64,000 nt of DNA from Burkholderiaceae bacterium (GTDB lineage: Bacteria > Pseudomonadota > Gammaproteobacteria > Burkholderiales > Burkholderiaceae_C). The stretch covers positions 93,206 through 157,205 of the forward strand of contig JAFEHU010000051.1 of NCBI GenBank assembly GCA_017848435.1, read 5' to 3'. The first letter of the stretch is position 1; every line of letters starts with the position of its first letter. A program made the position numbers and the translations under genes. This document shows, one piece after another, positions 31,179 to 41,512 of this stretch. The notes under the pieces were generated by a model. The model searched no databases and had not been told where the DNA came from. It was given only the letters and a program-made list of their open reading frames with translations.

Positions 31179-31981
31179 AGGTTTTGGAGTTCCATCATGA
31201 TCTGGCGGGTGCGCAGCACCGGAACGCCGCAATGGTAGTGCAGCAGGGTGCGCAGCTGGCTGCGCAGCGGCGCCAGCACCGGGGCGCAGGCGCGCAGCAC
31301 GGCGAGCAACACCTCGTTGGACAGGCCTTCGTGGTCGAGCGCGGCTTGCAAGGCCAGCCACTGGGCGCCGGGCAGGCTGGCGCGGTCGTCGGCATGGGCG
31401 GCGCGCAGGCCACCTTCGGGCAGCAGCACGTAAGAGGTGTCGGCGGCCAGCTCGGCCAGCGTGGCCGACTCCATGCCGAGTGCCGGCAGCAGGCCAATCT
31501 CGCGCAGCAGCAGCAGCTCGAACGCGCGCAGCGCCAGCGGCAGGCCTTCGCTGGGGGCCATGGGCGTGGCGGCGTTGGCGGCAGCGGTGCTGCGGGCGAA
31601 GTCGGTGGCCAGCAGTTGCACGGTGGCGGCGTAGCTGTCAAACAAACGGGGGTGCGGGTCGTCGCGCGCCAGCAGGCGGATCAGCAGTTCGTTCAGGTAG
31701 TAGCCGGACATCAGCGCATCGCCCGTGGGCATGGTGTGCCCGCCCATCCATTCCGCGCCTTTGAGGGTGCGGATCTCGGCGTCGCCCCCAAAGGCAATCT
31801 GCAACGGCTGCAGCGGCAGCAGCACCGGGCGAAAGTTGGAACTGGGCTTTTTGGCGCCCTTGGCCACCAGCGCCACCCGCCCGTGCTGGCGGGTGAACAC
31901 GTCCAGGATCAGGCTGGACTCGCTCCAGTCGTGGTGGTGGAGCACATAGGCGGGTTCGTGGCTGATGCGCTGGGCGGGCAC
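31175..31981 (-). CDS. recO: DNA repair protein RecO
   Basis: RecF-pathway recombination mediator that binds SSB and loads RecA. The 268-residue protein has an N-terminal OB fold starting with [32 protein letters not shown], and a helical C-terminal domain. It lacks the CxxC zinc motif found in some RecO proteins. The start is GTG at 31981. The gap between its start and era holds copy 1 of the 75-bp GC-rich repeat. It overlaps pdxJ by four bases. Confidence 0.93.
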   Translation of the reverse strand: MPAQRISHEPAYVLHHHDWSESSLILDVFTRQHGRVALVAKGAKKPSSNFRPVLLPLQPLQIAFGGDAEIRTLKGAEWMGGHTMPTGDALMSGYYLNELLIRLLARDDPHPRLFDSYAATVQLLATDFARSTAAANAATPMAPSEGLPLALRAFELLLLREIGLLPALGMESATLAELAADTSYVLLPEGGLRAAHADDRASLPGAQWLALQAALDHEGLSNEVLLAVLRACAPVLAPLRSQLRTLLHYHCGVPVLRTRQIMMELQNL

Positions 31982-32014
31982 AGCAGTAATGCCTCAGGCG
32001 AGGTCAGCGCCGCA

Positions 32015-32090
32015 GCGCCGGGCCGCCCCAAGCAAGGCACGGCCCCCTCGGGGGGCAGGAAGCCACACGCAGTGGGCGACCGTGGGGGCC
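32015..32090. repeat. GC-rich 75-bp repeat, copy 1 (era-recO gap)
   Basis: This 76-bp sequence is nearly identical to 35191-35265, with differences confined to the second half. It contains a perfect 6-bp inverted repeat (32042-32047 with 32051-32056) around TCG. It fills most of the 112-nt gap between era and recO. Confidence 0.9.
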
Positions 32091-32093
32091 ACA

Positions 32094-33131
32094 TTACTCA
32101 TATCCAAACGAACGAACGCGTGCCTCGTCGTCCGCCCAGCCGGAACGGACCTTGACCCACAGCTCGATGAAGACCTTGGCGTCCATCAGCCTTTCCAGCT
32201 CGACCCGGGTCTCGGTGCCGATGCGCTTGATGCGTTCGCCCTTGTCGCCAATCACCATGGCCTTGTGGCCGTCGCGTTCCACCACGATGGTGGCGGCGAT
32301 CTTCACCAGCCGCTTGTGACCTTTGCGGGCGGGCGGTTCCTCCGAAAAGGTGTCGATGACCACGGTGGAGGTGTAGGGCAGCTCGTCGCCGGTCAGGCGG
32401 AACAGCTTTTCGCGCACCATCTCGCTGGCGAGGAATTTCTCGCTGCGGTCGGTGAGCTCGTCTTCGGCATAGAACCAAGGCTGCTCGGGCAGGTATTTTT
32501 CGCAGATGCCAAACAGGCGCTCGATGTCCTTGGCGTTTTTGGCCGACATCGGCACAAACTCGGTGAAGGGGTGGCGCTGCTGCATCTCCTGCAGCCAGGG
32601 CGCAATGTCGGCGCGGCGCGTGACCTGGTCGAGCTTGTTGGCCACCAGCAGGCAAGGCGTGCCCTCGCGCAGCAGCGCCAGCACCTTGGCGTCGGCCTGG
32701 TTGAAGATGCCGGCCTCGACCACAAACAGAATCAGGTCCACATCGCTCAGGGCCCCCTGCACGGTCTTGTTCAGCGAGGCGTTCAACGCGTTGCTGTGCC
32801 GGGTCTGGAAACCGGGGGTGTCGACGAACACGAACTGCGTCGCCCCCTGGGTGCGCATGCCGGTGATGCGGTGGCGCGTGGTTTGCGCCTTGCGCGAGGT
32901 GATGCTGATCTTCTGGCCCACGAGCGCGTTGAGCAGCGTGGACTTGCCCACGTTGGGCTTGCCCACAATCGCGATCAGGCCGCAGCGTTGCGGGCTGGCA
33001 GCGTCGGAAATGGCCTCGGGCAGCCCCTCGGGCGCCTCTGCGGCGCCTGCCGCCTCGTTTTCAGCACCATTTTGGCCATCAGCCTTAGTGGAATCTACCG
33101 ATGGCGCTACGGTATCGATAGCATTTGTCAT
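32094..33131 (-). CDS. era: GTPase Era, with N-terminal extension
   Basis: Ribosome-assembly GTPase that binds the 3' end of 16S rRNA. In the 345-residue protein the P-loop GKPNVGKST is at 57-65, then DTPGFQ, the NKLD guanine-specificity motif, and a C-terminal KH domain with [12 protein letters not shown]. coli Era has its P-loop near residue 15, so about 42 extra residues precede it here. Residues 4-23 are encoded by dispersed element copy 4; the next 20 are Ala/Glu/Pro-rich. The start overlaps the rnc stop. No later Met precedes the GTPase domain. Confidence 0.96.
   Translation of the reverse strand: MTNAIDTVAPSVDSTKADGQNGAENEAAGAAEAPEGLPEAISDAASPQRCGLIAIVGKPNVGKSTLLNALVGQKISITSRKAQTTRHRITGMRTQGATQFVFVDTPGFQTRHSNALNASLNKTVQGALSDVDLILFVVEAGIFNQADAKVLALLREGTPCLLVANKLDQVTRRADIAPWLQEMQQRHPFTEFVPMSAKNAKDIERLFGICEKYLPEQPWFYAEDELTDRSEKFLASEMVREKLFRLTGDELPYTSTVVIDTFSEEPPARKGHKRLVKIAATIVVERDGHKAMVIGDKGERIKRIGTETRVELERLMDAKVFIELWVKVRSGWADDEARVRSFGYE
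33064..33122 (-). repeat. Dispersed head/core element, copy 4 (inside era)
   Basis: On the minus strand the head is 33122-33106 (GCTAT...GTAGC), the spacer 33105-33097 and the core 33096-33082 (exact consensus AGATTCCACTAAGGC). The tail TGATGGCC continues to 33064. It is sense-oriented and translated as Era residues 4-23. Confidence 0.88.
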
Positions 33132-33823
33132 TTGGAACGGTCTTTCAAAGTCTGCAGCATGGCTGCGGCGGCGGCCTGTTCGCCGGCGCGGCGCGAGCCC
33201 CCAATGCCACGCTCAGTCTGGTTGAGTTCGCTCACCAGGCACTCCACATCAAAGGTCTGCCGGTGCGCCTCGCCCAGCGTGGCCACCACGCGGTAGATGG
33301 GCAGTTTCATCTTGCGGCCCTGCAGCCATTCCTGCAACTCGGTTTTCGGGTCTTTGCTGGCGGCCTGCATGCCCGGCGCCACCTCCACGTCTTTGAACAG
33401 GCGCTCCACCAGGGCGCGCGCGGCGTCAAAGCCGGCGTCGAGGTAGACCGCACCGATCACCGCTTCGAGCGCATCGGCCAGGATCGACGGCCGCTTGTAG
33501 CCGCCCGAGCGCGACTCGCCCTCGCCCAGCCGCAGCACCGACGACACGTCCAGCTGCGTGGCCAACTGGTGCAGGGTGTCTTGCTTGACGAGGTTGGCGC
33601 GCACGCGGGAAAGTTCACCTTCCGAGAGCCCCCCCAGCGCGCGGTAGAGCAAATCGGCCACCGACAGGTTGAGCACCGAATCGCCGAGAAACTCCAGGCG
33701 TTCGTTGTGGTCGGCCGAAAAACTGCGGTGCGTCAGCGCCCGTTCCAGCAAGGCGGGCTGGCTGAAGCGGTGTTGCAGGCGGTCTTGCAGGGCCTGCAGG
33801 TCGCGTTGTGGAGAAGCACCCAC
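33128..33823 (-). CDS. rnc: Ribonuclease III
   Basis: Cleaves double-stranded RNA in rRNA and mRNA processing. The 231-residue protein has the RNase III signature [11 protein letters not shown], a second acidic cluster ([13 protein letters not shown]), and a C-terminal dsRNA-binding domain ([13 protein letters not shown] ... [12 protein letters not shown]). The start is GTG 33823, one base after the stop of the DUF4845 gene; no ATG precedes the catalytic domain. It overlaps era by four bases. Confidence 0.96.
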   Translation of the reverse strand: MGASPQRDLQALQDRLQHRFSQPALLERALTHRSFSADHNERLEFLGDSVLNLSVADLLYRALGGLSEGELSRVRANLVKQDTLHQLATQLDVSSVLRLGEGESRSGGYKRPSILADALEAVIGAVYLDAGFDAARALVERLFKDVEVAPGMQAASKDPKTELQEWLQGRKMKLPIYRVVATLGEAHRQTFDVECLVSELNQTERGIGGSRRAGEQAAAAAMLQTLKDRSK

Positions 33824-33824
33824 G

Positions 33825-34163
33825 TTAGCGGGAGCGCCCAGCGTATTTGATGACGATGAACACCGGGCCGGCAACCGGAATTTCGCGGTTGTAGGCAAAG
33901 CTGACAATGACCTTGTCGTTCTCTTTGGTGACCACGAGGTCGTTGCCGGTGATGGAACGGATGTCGTCGATGGTGGCGGCGTTGTCAAAGATCCGGCGCA
34001 CTTCGGGCACGGTGTTGCCAGCCGAGGCCTTGTTGGCCGCTTTCAGCGCGGCCTGGTACTCCAGCACCGTGGGAAAGGCCTGCGCCACCAGCACGCCGAT
34101 GCACGCCAGAATGCCGCCAAAAAACAAGAACCCAATCACCGAAAAGCCACGCTGCTGTTTCAC
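33825..34163 (-). CDS. DUF4845 membrane-anchored protein
   Basis: The 112-residue protein starts [26 protein letters not shown], a type IV pilin-like or membrane-anchor N-terminus with Gly-Phe after basic residues. A small periplasmic alpha/beta domain follows ([37 protein letters not shown]). DUF4845 genes typically sit between lepB and rnc in betaproteobacteria, and this one does. No function is established. Confidence 0.85.
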   Translation of the reverse strand: MKQQRGFSVIGFLFFGGILACIGVLVAQAFPTVLEYQAALKAANKASAGNTVPEVRRIFDNAATIDDIRSITGNDLVVTKENDKVIVSFAYNREIPVAGPVFIVIKYAGRSR

Positions 34164-34183
34164 CGGTCTGCCCTCCTGCGCGC

Positions 34184-35152
34184 TCAGTCAAACGAACCAA
34201 AGCGCTTGATGTTGGAAAAATTCATCCAGATGAAGAACGCCTTGCCAACGATGTTCTTGTCCGGCACAAAACCCCAGTAACGCGAGTCCAGCGAGTTGTC
34301 GCGGTTGTCGCCCATCATGAAATAGTGGCCTGGCGGCACCTTGCAGACCACCCCTTCCACACTGTAGACACAGTTGTTTTTGAAGGCAAAGTCGTCCGTG
34401 CCCGGAATGAAGGCGGGCCGGTCTTCGTCGTTCAACAGGCGGTGTTTCTTGTTGCCCAGCACCTCTTCGTAGTGCTTGTAGTAGCGCAGGGTGTCTTCGT
34501 CAAAGAAGTCGGGCACGCTGGTCTTGCTGACCGGCTTGCCGTTGATGGTGAGCTTCTTGTTCAGGTAGGCCACTTCGTCGCCGGGCACACCCACCACACG
34601 CTTGATGTAGTCCAGGCTGGGCTTGGGTGGGTAACGGAACACCATCACGTCGCCGCGCTGGGGCGGTGTGCCCTGGGTGATGCGGGTGTTCAGCACCGGC
34701 AGGCGCAGGCCGTAGTGGAATTTGTTGACCAGGATCAGGTCGCCGATCAGCAGCGTCGGGATCATCGAACCCGACGGAATCTTGAACGGCTCGAACAGGA
34801 AAGAGCGCAGCACGAACACAATGACAATCACCGGGAACAACCCGGCGGTCCAGTCCAGCCACCAGGGCTGCGCCATCAGTTTGTGCCGGGCCTGGCCAAT
34901 GTCGCTGTCCACCTGCTGGATGCCCATGTTGTTGAGCTCGCCACGGCGGCGCGCGGTGTCTGTCTCCAGCTGCGCCACGGCACGGCGGCGGCGTGGCAGG
35001 AAATACACGCGCTCGGCCACCCAGTAGACACCGGTCACCAGCGTGGCGAGGAACAGCAGCAAGGCAAAGTTGCCTTCCACATAACCCAAGTACCAGCCGC
35101 CGGCATAGCCGACAAAGCAGGCCAGGATCAGACCCGTGAGTGCTTGAATCAT
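34184..35152 (-). CDS. lepB: Signal peptidase I
   Basis: Removes signal peptides from exported proteins at the inner membrane. The 322-residue protein has two N-terminal membrane helices and a third before the catalytic domain. The serine nucleophile is in IPSGSMIPTL, the lysine general base is in the YIKRVVGVPGDEVAY box, and box E is MGDNRDNSLDSRYWGFVP. ATG 35152 gives the expected MIQALTGLI start; longer starts read into the repeat at 35191. Confidence 0.96.
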   Translation of the reverse strand: MIQALTGLILACFVGYAGGWYLGYVEGNFALLLFLATLVTGVYWVAERVYFLPRRRRAVAQLETDTARRRGELNNMGIQQVDSDIGQARHKLMAQPWWLDWTAGLFPVIVIVFVLRSFLFEPFKIPSGSMIPTLLIGDLILVNKFHYGLRLPVLNTRITQGTPPQRGDVMVFRYPPKPSLDYIKRVVGVPGDEVAYLNKKLTINGKPVSKTSVPDFFDEDTLRYYKHYEEVLGNKKHRLLNDEDRPAFIPGTDDFAFKNNCVYSVEGVVCKVPPGHYFMMGDNRDNSLDSRYWGFVPDKNIVGKAFFIWMNFSNIKRFGSFD

Positions 35153-35190
35153 GGCTGGGGCACCCATGAACTGCTGGCATGAAAGCCGCC

Positions 35191-35265
35191 GCGCCGGGCC
35201 GCCCCAAGCAAGGCACGGCCCCCTCGGGGGGCAGCGAACCACACGCAGTGGGGAGCGTGGGGGCC
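35191..35265. repeat. GC-rich 75-bp repeat, copy 2 (lepA-lepB gap)
   Basis: The first 43 bases are identical to the copy at 32015, and the rest differs by a few substitutions and one indel. It contains the same 6-bp inverted repeat around TCG. It begins 5 nt after the lepA stop in the direction of transcription and fills the lepA-lepB gap. Confidence 0.9.
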
Positions 35266-35270
35266 CGTCT

Positions 35271-37082
<1,812 letters not shown>

Positions 37083-37126
37083 CAACGTAGCGCTACAAGT
37101 GATTGAATTGAAACGGGCACTGGCCA

Positions 37127-37159
37127 GAAAAAAGGGCGCGTCATAGTCAGACGCGCCCT
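37127..37159 (-). terminator. Intrinsic terminator in the lepA leader
   Basis: A perfect 10-bp stem (37133-37142 with 37150-37159), 7-nt loop, followed on the minus strand by a run of six T (complement of 37128-37133). It lies 45 nt upstream of the lepA ATG in the direction of lepA transcription. Confidence 0.85.
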
Positions 37160-37274
37160 GAACCAACAATCTATGGCAACTGCGATAGTTGGAACTTCAT
37201 TGTAGGCAAAAACCCATGCCCGTACACCCCGACCGGCGTCAAAACGGGGCCGTTGCGAAGGCACCACACACAAG

Positions 37275-37283
37275 TTATCCACA
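37275..37283 (+). promoter_or_regulatory. DnaA-box sequence
   Basis: TTATCCACA, identical to the strong DnaA-box consensus, in the lepA upstream region. A second, opposite-strand match of 7 of 9 bases lies at 37334-37342. Whether DnaA binds is untested. Confidence 0.5.
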
Positions 37284-37537
37284 GCTTGATCACACATTGA
37301 AGTGGTCATGCTTGGGACAACATGTGGGTGAGCTGTGGATCGCAGGTGGACACGGAGAGAACATCTCGCATCGTGGTTTCTAACGGTTGGCTTATGCCTA
37401 TTTCGGCCTTTGGAATCCGGTATTTTAGCCACTTCGGTCATGAGTCTTTGAAAAGTCAGTGTTCGCCAACATTTCAGACCGGTGACAAGGTCGTGGAAAA
37501 ATAAAAGCGGGCACTGTGGTTTTGGGCGAAAAACATG

Positions 37538-37569
37538 AAAAACCCCCAAACCCGACTTCGGGATGGGGG
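37538..37569 (-). terminator. Intrinsic terminator after mucD
   Basis: On the minus strand a GC-rich stem with a small internal mismatch (CCCCCA...TTGGGGG enclosing CCCGA/TCGGG) is followed by five T (complement of 37538-37542). It lies about 50 nt after the mucD stop. Confidence 0.8.
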
Positions 37570-37621
37570 CTTCGTGTCCGGCCACCTGCGCCAAGAGGCG
37601 CAGGAACACCAACAGGCTTGG

Positions 37622-39118
37622 TTACTTGGCGGCCGGGCGCACCAGCACAATGTTGGCGGTGTCGCCCCGCAGCACCAGCAATGCAATCGCCTTGCTCTTG
37701 TCGGCCTTGGCCAATGCCGTTTCGAATTCGCGCACATTTGCCACCTGGGTGTTGCCCAGTTGCAAGATGACGTCGCCCTCGCGCAGGCCGGCCCGCGCAG
37801 CGCCACCGGCGGCCGTGTCCACGCGCACACCGCCTTTGAGCTTGAGCTCGGTTTTCTGCGCGTCGGTCAGCTCGCTGATGCCCAGCCCCAGCAACTCCCC
37901 GGCTTGCGACGATTTGGGCTTCTCCGCCGGTTTGGCATCGGCCTTTTTCACCGGCACCTTGTCGGGCTCGATCTCGGCCACGGTCACGGCCAGGTCCTTG
38001 GTGGCGCCGCGCCGGAACACGGTCAGCGTGCTCTTGGTGCCGGGCTTGGTGTTGCCCACCAGGCGCGGCAGATCGGACGACTTGTCGATCGCCTTGCCAT
38101 CGAACTTGACGATGATGTCGCCCGGCTCCACGCCCGCCTTGTCGGCCGGTGCGCCGCTCTCCACATTGCGCACCAGGGCGCCTTGCGGTTTGCCGAGGCC
38201 AATCGACTCGGCCACTTCTTTGGTGACTTGGTCGATCTGCACGCCAATGCGTCCGCGCGTGACGCGGCCTGCGCTGCGCAACTGGTCGGCCACACGGCTG
38301 GCTTCGTCGATCGGGATGGCGAACGAGATGCCCTGAAAACCACCGGAGCGCGAGTAAATCTGGCTGTTGATGCCCACCACTTCGCCGCGCATGTTGATCA
38401 GCGGCCCGCCGGAGTTGCCGGGGTTGATGGCGACGTCGGTCTGGATGAAGGGCAAATAGTCGCCGGTGTCGCGCTGCTTGGCGCTGACGATGCCGGCGGT
38501 CACGGTGTTTTCCAGGCCAAACGGCGAGCCGATGGCCATGACCCACTCGCCCACTTTCAGGCGGCTGACGTCGCCAATCTTGACCGCCGGCAGGCCGGTG
38601 GCTTCGATCTTGACCACGGCCACGTCGGTGCGCTTGTCGGCGCCGATGATGCGGGCCTTGAACTCGCGGTTGTCGGTCAGCGTGACCACCACCTCATCGG
38701 CCCCCTCCACCACGTGGGCGTTGGTCATGACAAAGCCGTCGGCGGTCAGGATGAAGCCGGACCCCACGCCACGGGGCTGCTGCTCTTCTTCCTGCGGCTG
38801 GGGGCTGCGCGGCGACGGCTTGGGCATGTTGGGAATGCGGTCGCCGAAGAAGCGGCGGAACAGTTCCTGCATCTCGTCTTCCGAGCCGCGCGTGCCGACC
38901 TTGACCTTCTCCACCGTGCGGATGTTGACCACCGAGGGGCCAAGTTGCTCAACCAGCTCGGTGAAGTCAGGCAGGCCGCGGGGGCCGCCCACTGCAGGGC
39001 CAGCGGCGGCTTGCGCGGAAATGGGTTTGGCGGGCACCAGCGCGATGGTCGCACCCACCGCCACGGCCACCACAACGGCATACGAGCGGGCCTTCTTCCA
39101 GTCGATATTGATCATCAT
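37622..39118 (-). CDS. mucD: Periplasmic serine protease MucD/DegP-like
   Basis: The 498-residue HtrA-type protease has a signal or anchor segment (about residues 11-36). Its catalytic triad is His in TNAHVVEGADEV, Asp in KRTDVAVVK and Ser in NPGNSGGPL. Two C-terminal PDZ domains follow, the second after a Lys/Pro-rich linker (KKADAKPAEKPKSS). It degrades misfolded envelope proteins. Its place after rseA-rseB matches mucD in the Pseudomonas algU-mucABCD cluster, so it replaces rseC of enterobacteria. A terminator follows. Confidence 0.93.
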   Translation of the reverse strand: MMINIDWKKARSYAVVVAVAVGATIALVPAKPISAQAAAGPAVGGPRGLPDFTELVEQLGPSVVNIRTVEKVKVGTRGSEDEMQELFRRFFGDRIPNMPKPSPRSPQPQEEEQQPRGVGSGFILTADGFVMTNAHVVEGADEVVVTLTDNREFKARIIGADKRTDVAVVKIEATGLPAVKIGDVSRLKVGEWVMAIGSPFGLENTVTAGIVSAKQRDTGDYLPFIQTDVAINPGNSGGPLINMRGEVVGINSQIYSRSGGFQGISFAIPIDEASRVADQLRSAGRVTRGRIGVQIDQVTKEVAESIGLGKPQGALVRNVESGAPADKAGVEPGDIIVKFDGKAIDKSSDLPRLVGNTKPGTKSTLTVFRRGATKDLAVTVAEIEPDKVPVKKADAKPAEKPKSSQAGELLGLGISELTDAQKTELKLKGGVRVDTAAGGAARAGLREGDVILQLGNTQVANVREFETALAKADKSKAIALLVLRGDTANIVLVRPAAK

Positions 39119-39136
39119 CCAGCTTTCATCACACGG

Positions 39137-40189
39137 TTATTTCGTACGTTCCAGGCTTTGGGCAAAGGCCTGCAAGGTCTGCGGCGGCACCTCACCCACA
39201 GCGGTCAGCCACCAGTCGCTGGTTTTGTCGCCGCTCTTCAGGCTCAGACGGCGCGTCAGGGTTTGGGTGGCACCCAGCGCTGTGGTGGTTTCCTGCAGAT
39301 GGCGCTGGGGGTCGTAGATTTCAACAAACAACGACACCGCGGCCAGGCCGTCTGAAAACACCCACTGCATTGCGCCGTCGCGCGCCGGGGTGGCCGCCGC
39401 GGGCCGCTTGAAGCAGCTGACTGGGTTGAAACCGGCCACCGGAGACTTGAGCGTCCAGCCTTCGGCGGCAGGCGAGGTCTTGGTGAGGTTGACCTTCTCG
39501 ACCCGGTAGCCCTCGGTGCGGCCCATCATCTGGGTCAGGCGGTCCATGCGCACCGGCGCGTCCATCTGCAATTCAGAAAAGGCCGACTGCTCGAGCACCT
39601 GGCCTTCGGCGTCCAGCGTCTGCAGCTTGACCACCAGCCCGGTTTTTTTCTCGCTCCAGATGCGGTAGCCGAAGCGCAGCTTGTCTTTGGGCGTGAGCAG
39701 CAACAGGTCGGTGTGGAAACCCGCCACGCGGTCGGTGTTGGTGACCTGGGTGGGTTGGGCGGTGTAGTGGTCGGTGATGCGGCTGCCGGTGAACGACAGG
39801 TTCGGGAACAGGCCGCTGGATTCGCGCCGTTCGCTGCGCACGACGCGGGTCTCCGGCAGGAAAGTCACCACCTGGTCGTTGTGGCGGAAAGTGGAACGGG
39901 GTGCGCCGGTGAGCGTCTCCACCCGCTCCATCTGCTGTTCGCCGTCGCACACGTGCCAGATGCGCGCGGTGGACATGCTGCCCGCCGAGGTGACCACAAA
40001 GGTGCCCACATAGGCGCGGCGACGCGAGGCCTCGTGCATGCGCATCAGCCAGTCGTTCACCGAGCGGCTGTCGGGCGCTGCGGCGCGGGCCGGCGACGGC
40101 GGTGCGCCCACCCCTTCAGCCGCTACGAAATTTGTAGCTGCAACACCAGAAAATACTAAGGCCAGCGCACGAAAAGACTGAAAATTCAT
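39137..40189 (-). CDS. mucB: Sigma-E regulatory protein RseB/MucB
   Basis: Periplasmic lipid-sensing protein that shields the anti-sigma factor. The 350-residue protein has a signal peptide (about residues 1-24). The MucB/RseB N-terminal domain follows (VNDWLMRMHEASRRRAYVGTFV, then ARIWHVCDGEQQMERVETLTG), and then the C-terminal domain. Residues 10-23 of the signal peptide are encoded by dispersed element copy 5, read antisense to the element. It lies between rseA and mucD. Confidence 0.92.
   Translation of the reverse strand: MNFQSFRALALVFSGVAATNFVAAEGVGAPPSPARAAAPDSRSVNDWLMRMHEASRRRAYVGTFVVTSAGSMSTARIWHVCDGEQQMERVETLTGAPRSTFRHNDQVVTFLPETRVVRSERRESSGLFPNLSFTGSRITDHYTAQPTQVTNTDRVAGFHTDLLLLTPKDKLRFGYRIWSEKKTGLVVKLQTLDAEGQVLEQSAFSELQMDAPVRMDRLTQMMGRTEGYRVEKVNLTKTSPAAEGWTLKSPVAGFNPVSCFKRPAAATPARDGAMQWVFSDGLAAVSLFVEIYDPQRHLQETTTALGATQTLTRRLSLKSGDKTSDWWLTAVGEVPPQTLQAFAQSLERTK
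40122..40162 (+). repeat. Dispersed head/core element, copy 5 (in mucB signal peptide)
   Basis: The head 40122-40138 (GCTAC...GTAGC, with extra pairing inside) is followed by a 9-nt spacer 40139-40147 and a core 40148-40162 (AGAAAATACTAAGGC, 12 of 15 to consensus). No clear tail is visible. It is antisense to mucB and supplies codons 10-23. Confidence 0.72.
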
Positions 40190-40214
40190 GTCGAATTCGG
40201 TTCAAAAGGCTGCG

Positions 40215-40832
40215 TCAGCGCGCCGAGGCGTCAAAAGTCGCATTGCGCAGGAAGCCGGTGGACGTTTGCAGCGCCGAGGCACCGCCATGCTGCTTGTGGG
40301 CGGCCAGCAGATCGTCGAGTTGCGGGTCGCGCAGCAGCATGCCCTGCGGCGTCAGCACCTGGATGGTCTGTGGCTGCGTGCCCTGGGCCAGCACCGCCGA
40401 CGCGGGCGCACCGCCAAAGGGGCCGGCCAAGTTCCAGCCCACCACACCGACCACCGCGACCGAGGCCAGACCGGCCACCAGTTTCCAGTGCCAGGCCGCG
40501 TCGTTGGCGGCGGGCTCGGTCACGGCCGGGACCAGCGCTGGCGTGTTGGCCAAGGCGGGTGACACCACCGCACGCGGCCAGACCGGCTCGGCCGCCAGCC
40601 GTTGCTGCAGCGCCTGCAAAAAGGCCTTGTCGTGCTGGTGGCTGCCGGCGACCTTCTCAGCCCGCAAGGCGTCGCCAATCAGGTGGTAGGTGTGCCAGGC
40701 GTCGCGCGCGGTGTCGCTGTCGGACAGCGCGTCCATGGCCTGGGTGAACTCGTCGCCATGCAGCTGGCCATCTGCAAGCGCAGACATCCATTCGCACTGG
40801 CGCTCGGTGGCGGTGGTGTTGGTTGACTTCAT
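40215..40832 (-). CDS. rseA: Anti-sigma-E factor RseA/MucA
   Basis: The 205-residue protein has the RseA N-terminal sigma-binding domain (ECEWMSALADGQL-like start, here QCEWMSALADGQLHGDEF), a cytoplasmic linker, one membrane helix at about 113-131 (KLVAGLASVAVVGVVGW) and a periplasmic tail. It binds RpoE encoded just upstream. Regulated proteolysis of such proteins releases the sigma factor. The gap to rpoE is 38 nt. Confidence 0.88.
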   Translation of the reverse strand: MKSTNTTATERQCEWMSALADGQLHGDEFTQAMDALSDSDTARDAWHTYHLIGDALRAEKVAGSHQHDKAFLQALQQRLAAEPVWPRAVVSPALANTPALVPAVTEPAANDAAWHWKLVAGLASVAVVGVVGWNLAGPFGGAPASAVLAQGTQPQTIQVLTPQGMLLRDPQLDDLLAAHKQHGGASALQTSTGFLRNATFDASAR

Positions 40833-40870
40833 AAAGGGGCCTTACCTGTTGCCGACACGATCAAAAAAAC

Positions 40871-41512
40871 TCACCAGCGCTTGCCGGACTGGTTGTCCAG
40901 CAGCGGCCTCACCTTCGCCGAGATCGCTTCTCGCGCCCTGAAAATGCGCGACCGCACGGTGCCAATCGGGCAGCTCATGGCTTCGGCAATCTCTTCGTAA
41001 CTCAAACCTTCGATCTCCCGCAAGGTCACGGCCTGGCGCAAATCCTCGGGCAAGGCCTCCATCGCAGCGTTCACCACAGCGGCAATTTCGCGGCTCGCCA
41101 GCAGGGCTTCTGGCGTCTCTGTGGTGGTTAGTTCGTGTTCTGGGCGGTAAGTTTCATCGTCGTCGCTGCCCGATTTGAAGGTGCTCTCGAAAATCAGCGG
41201 GTCGCGCCGCATGTCCACCAGCGCCTTTTTGGCGGTGTTGACGGCAATCCGGTACAGCCAGGTGTAGAACTGGGCGTCGCCACGGAACTGGTGCAGTGCC
41301 CGGTACGCGCGGATGAAGGTTTCCTGGGCGATGTCCTGCACCAGTTCGGCGTCGCGCACCATGCGGCCAATCAGCCGCTCGATCCGGCGCTGGTACTTGA
41401 TCACGAGCAAATCGAAGGCGCGGTTGTCGCCCGCGACCGTGCGCTCGACCAGCATCAGGTCGCTGTCGGGCGCGCTGGCAGCCGGAGGTACCGGCGGCAA
41501 AGGTGGCGTCAC
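40871..41512 (-). CDS. rpoE: Extracytoplasmic sigma factor RpoE/AlgU
   Basis: The 213-residue ECF sigma factor has region 2 (DLLVIKYQRRIERLIGRMV, then ETFIRAYRALHQFRG and TWLYRIAVNTAKKAL) and region 4 (SYEEIAEAMSCPIGTVRSRIFRARE). The order rpoE-rseA-rseB-mucD fits the envelope-stress system. The start is GTG 41512, which overlaps the stop of the upstream membrane protein by four bases. The Pro-rich first 16 residues are atypical, and a later start is possible. Confidence 0.93.
   Translation of the reverse strand: MTPPLPPVPPAASAPDSDLMLVERTVAGDNRAFDLLVIKYQRRIERLIGRMVRDAELVQDIAQETFIRAYRALHQFRGDAQFYTWLYRIAVNTAKKALVDMRRDPLIFESTFKSGSDDDETYRPEHELTTTETPEALLASREIAAVVNAAMEALPEDLRQAVTLREIEGLSYEEIAEAMSCPIGTVRSRIFRAREAISAKVRPLLDNQSGKRW

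Larger units (their letters stand above)
37083..37621. other. 539-bp intergenic region between mucD and lepA
   Basis: No credible protein gene is visible. It holds two minus-strand intrinsic terminators (37538-37569 after mucD and 37127-37159 before lepA), a perfect DnaA box at 37275-37283, a 7-of-9 inverse box at 37334-37342, an imperfect inverted repeat at about 37288-37309, and a minus-strand TAAAAT at 37422-37427 that could serve as a -10 box. The sequence is less GC-rich than the genes. Confidence 0.6.

Noticed and set aside
37083..37110. GTAGCGCTAC next to the lepA start as a repeat remnant
   Set aside because: Short palindrome only; no core or tail at the expected distance on either strand.
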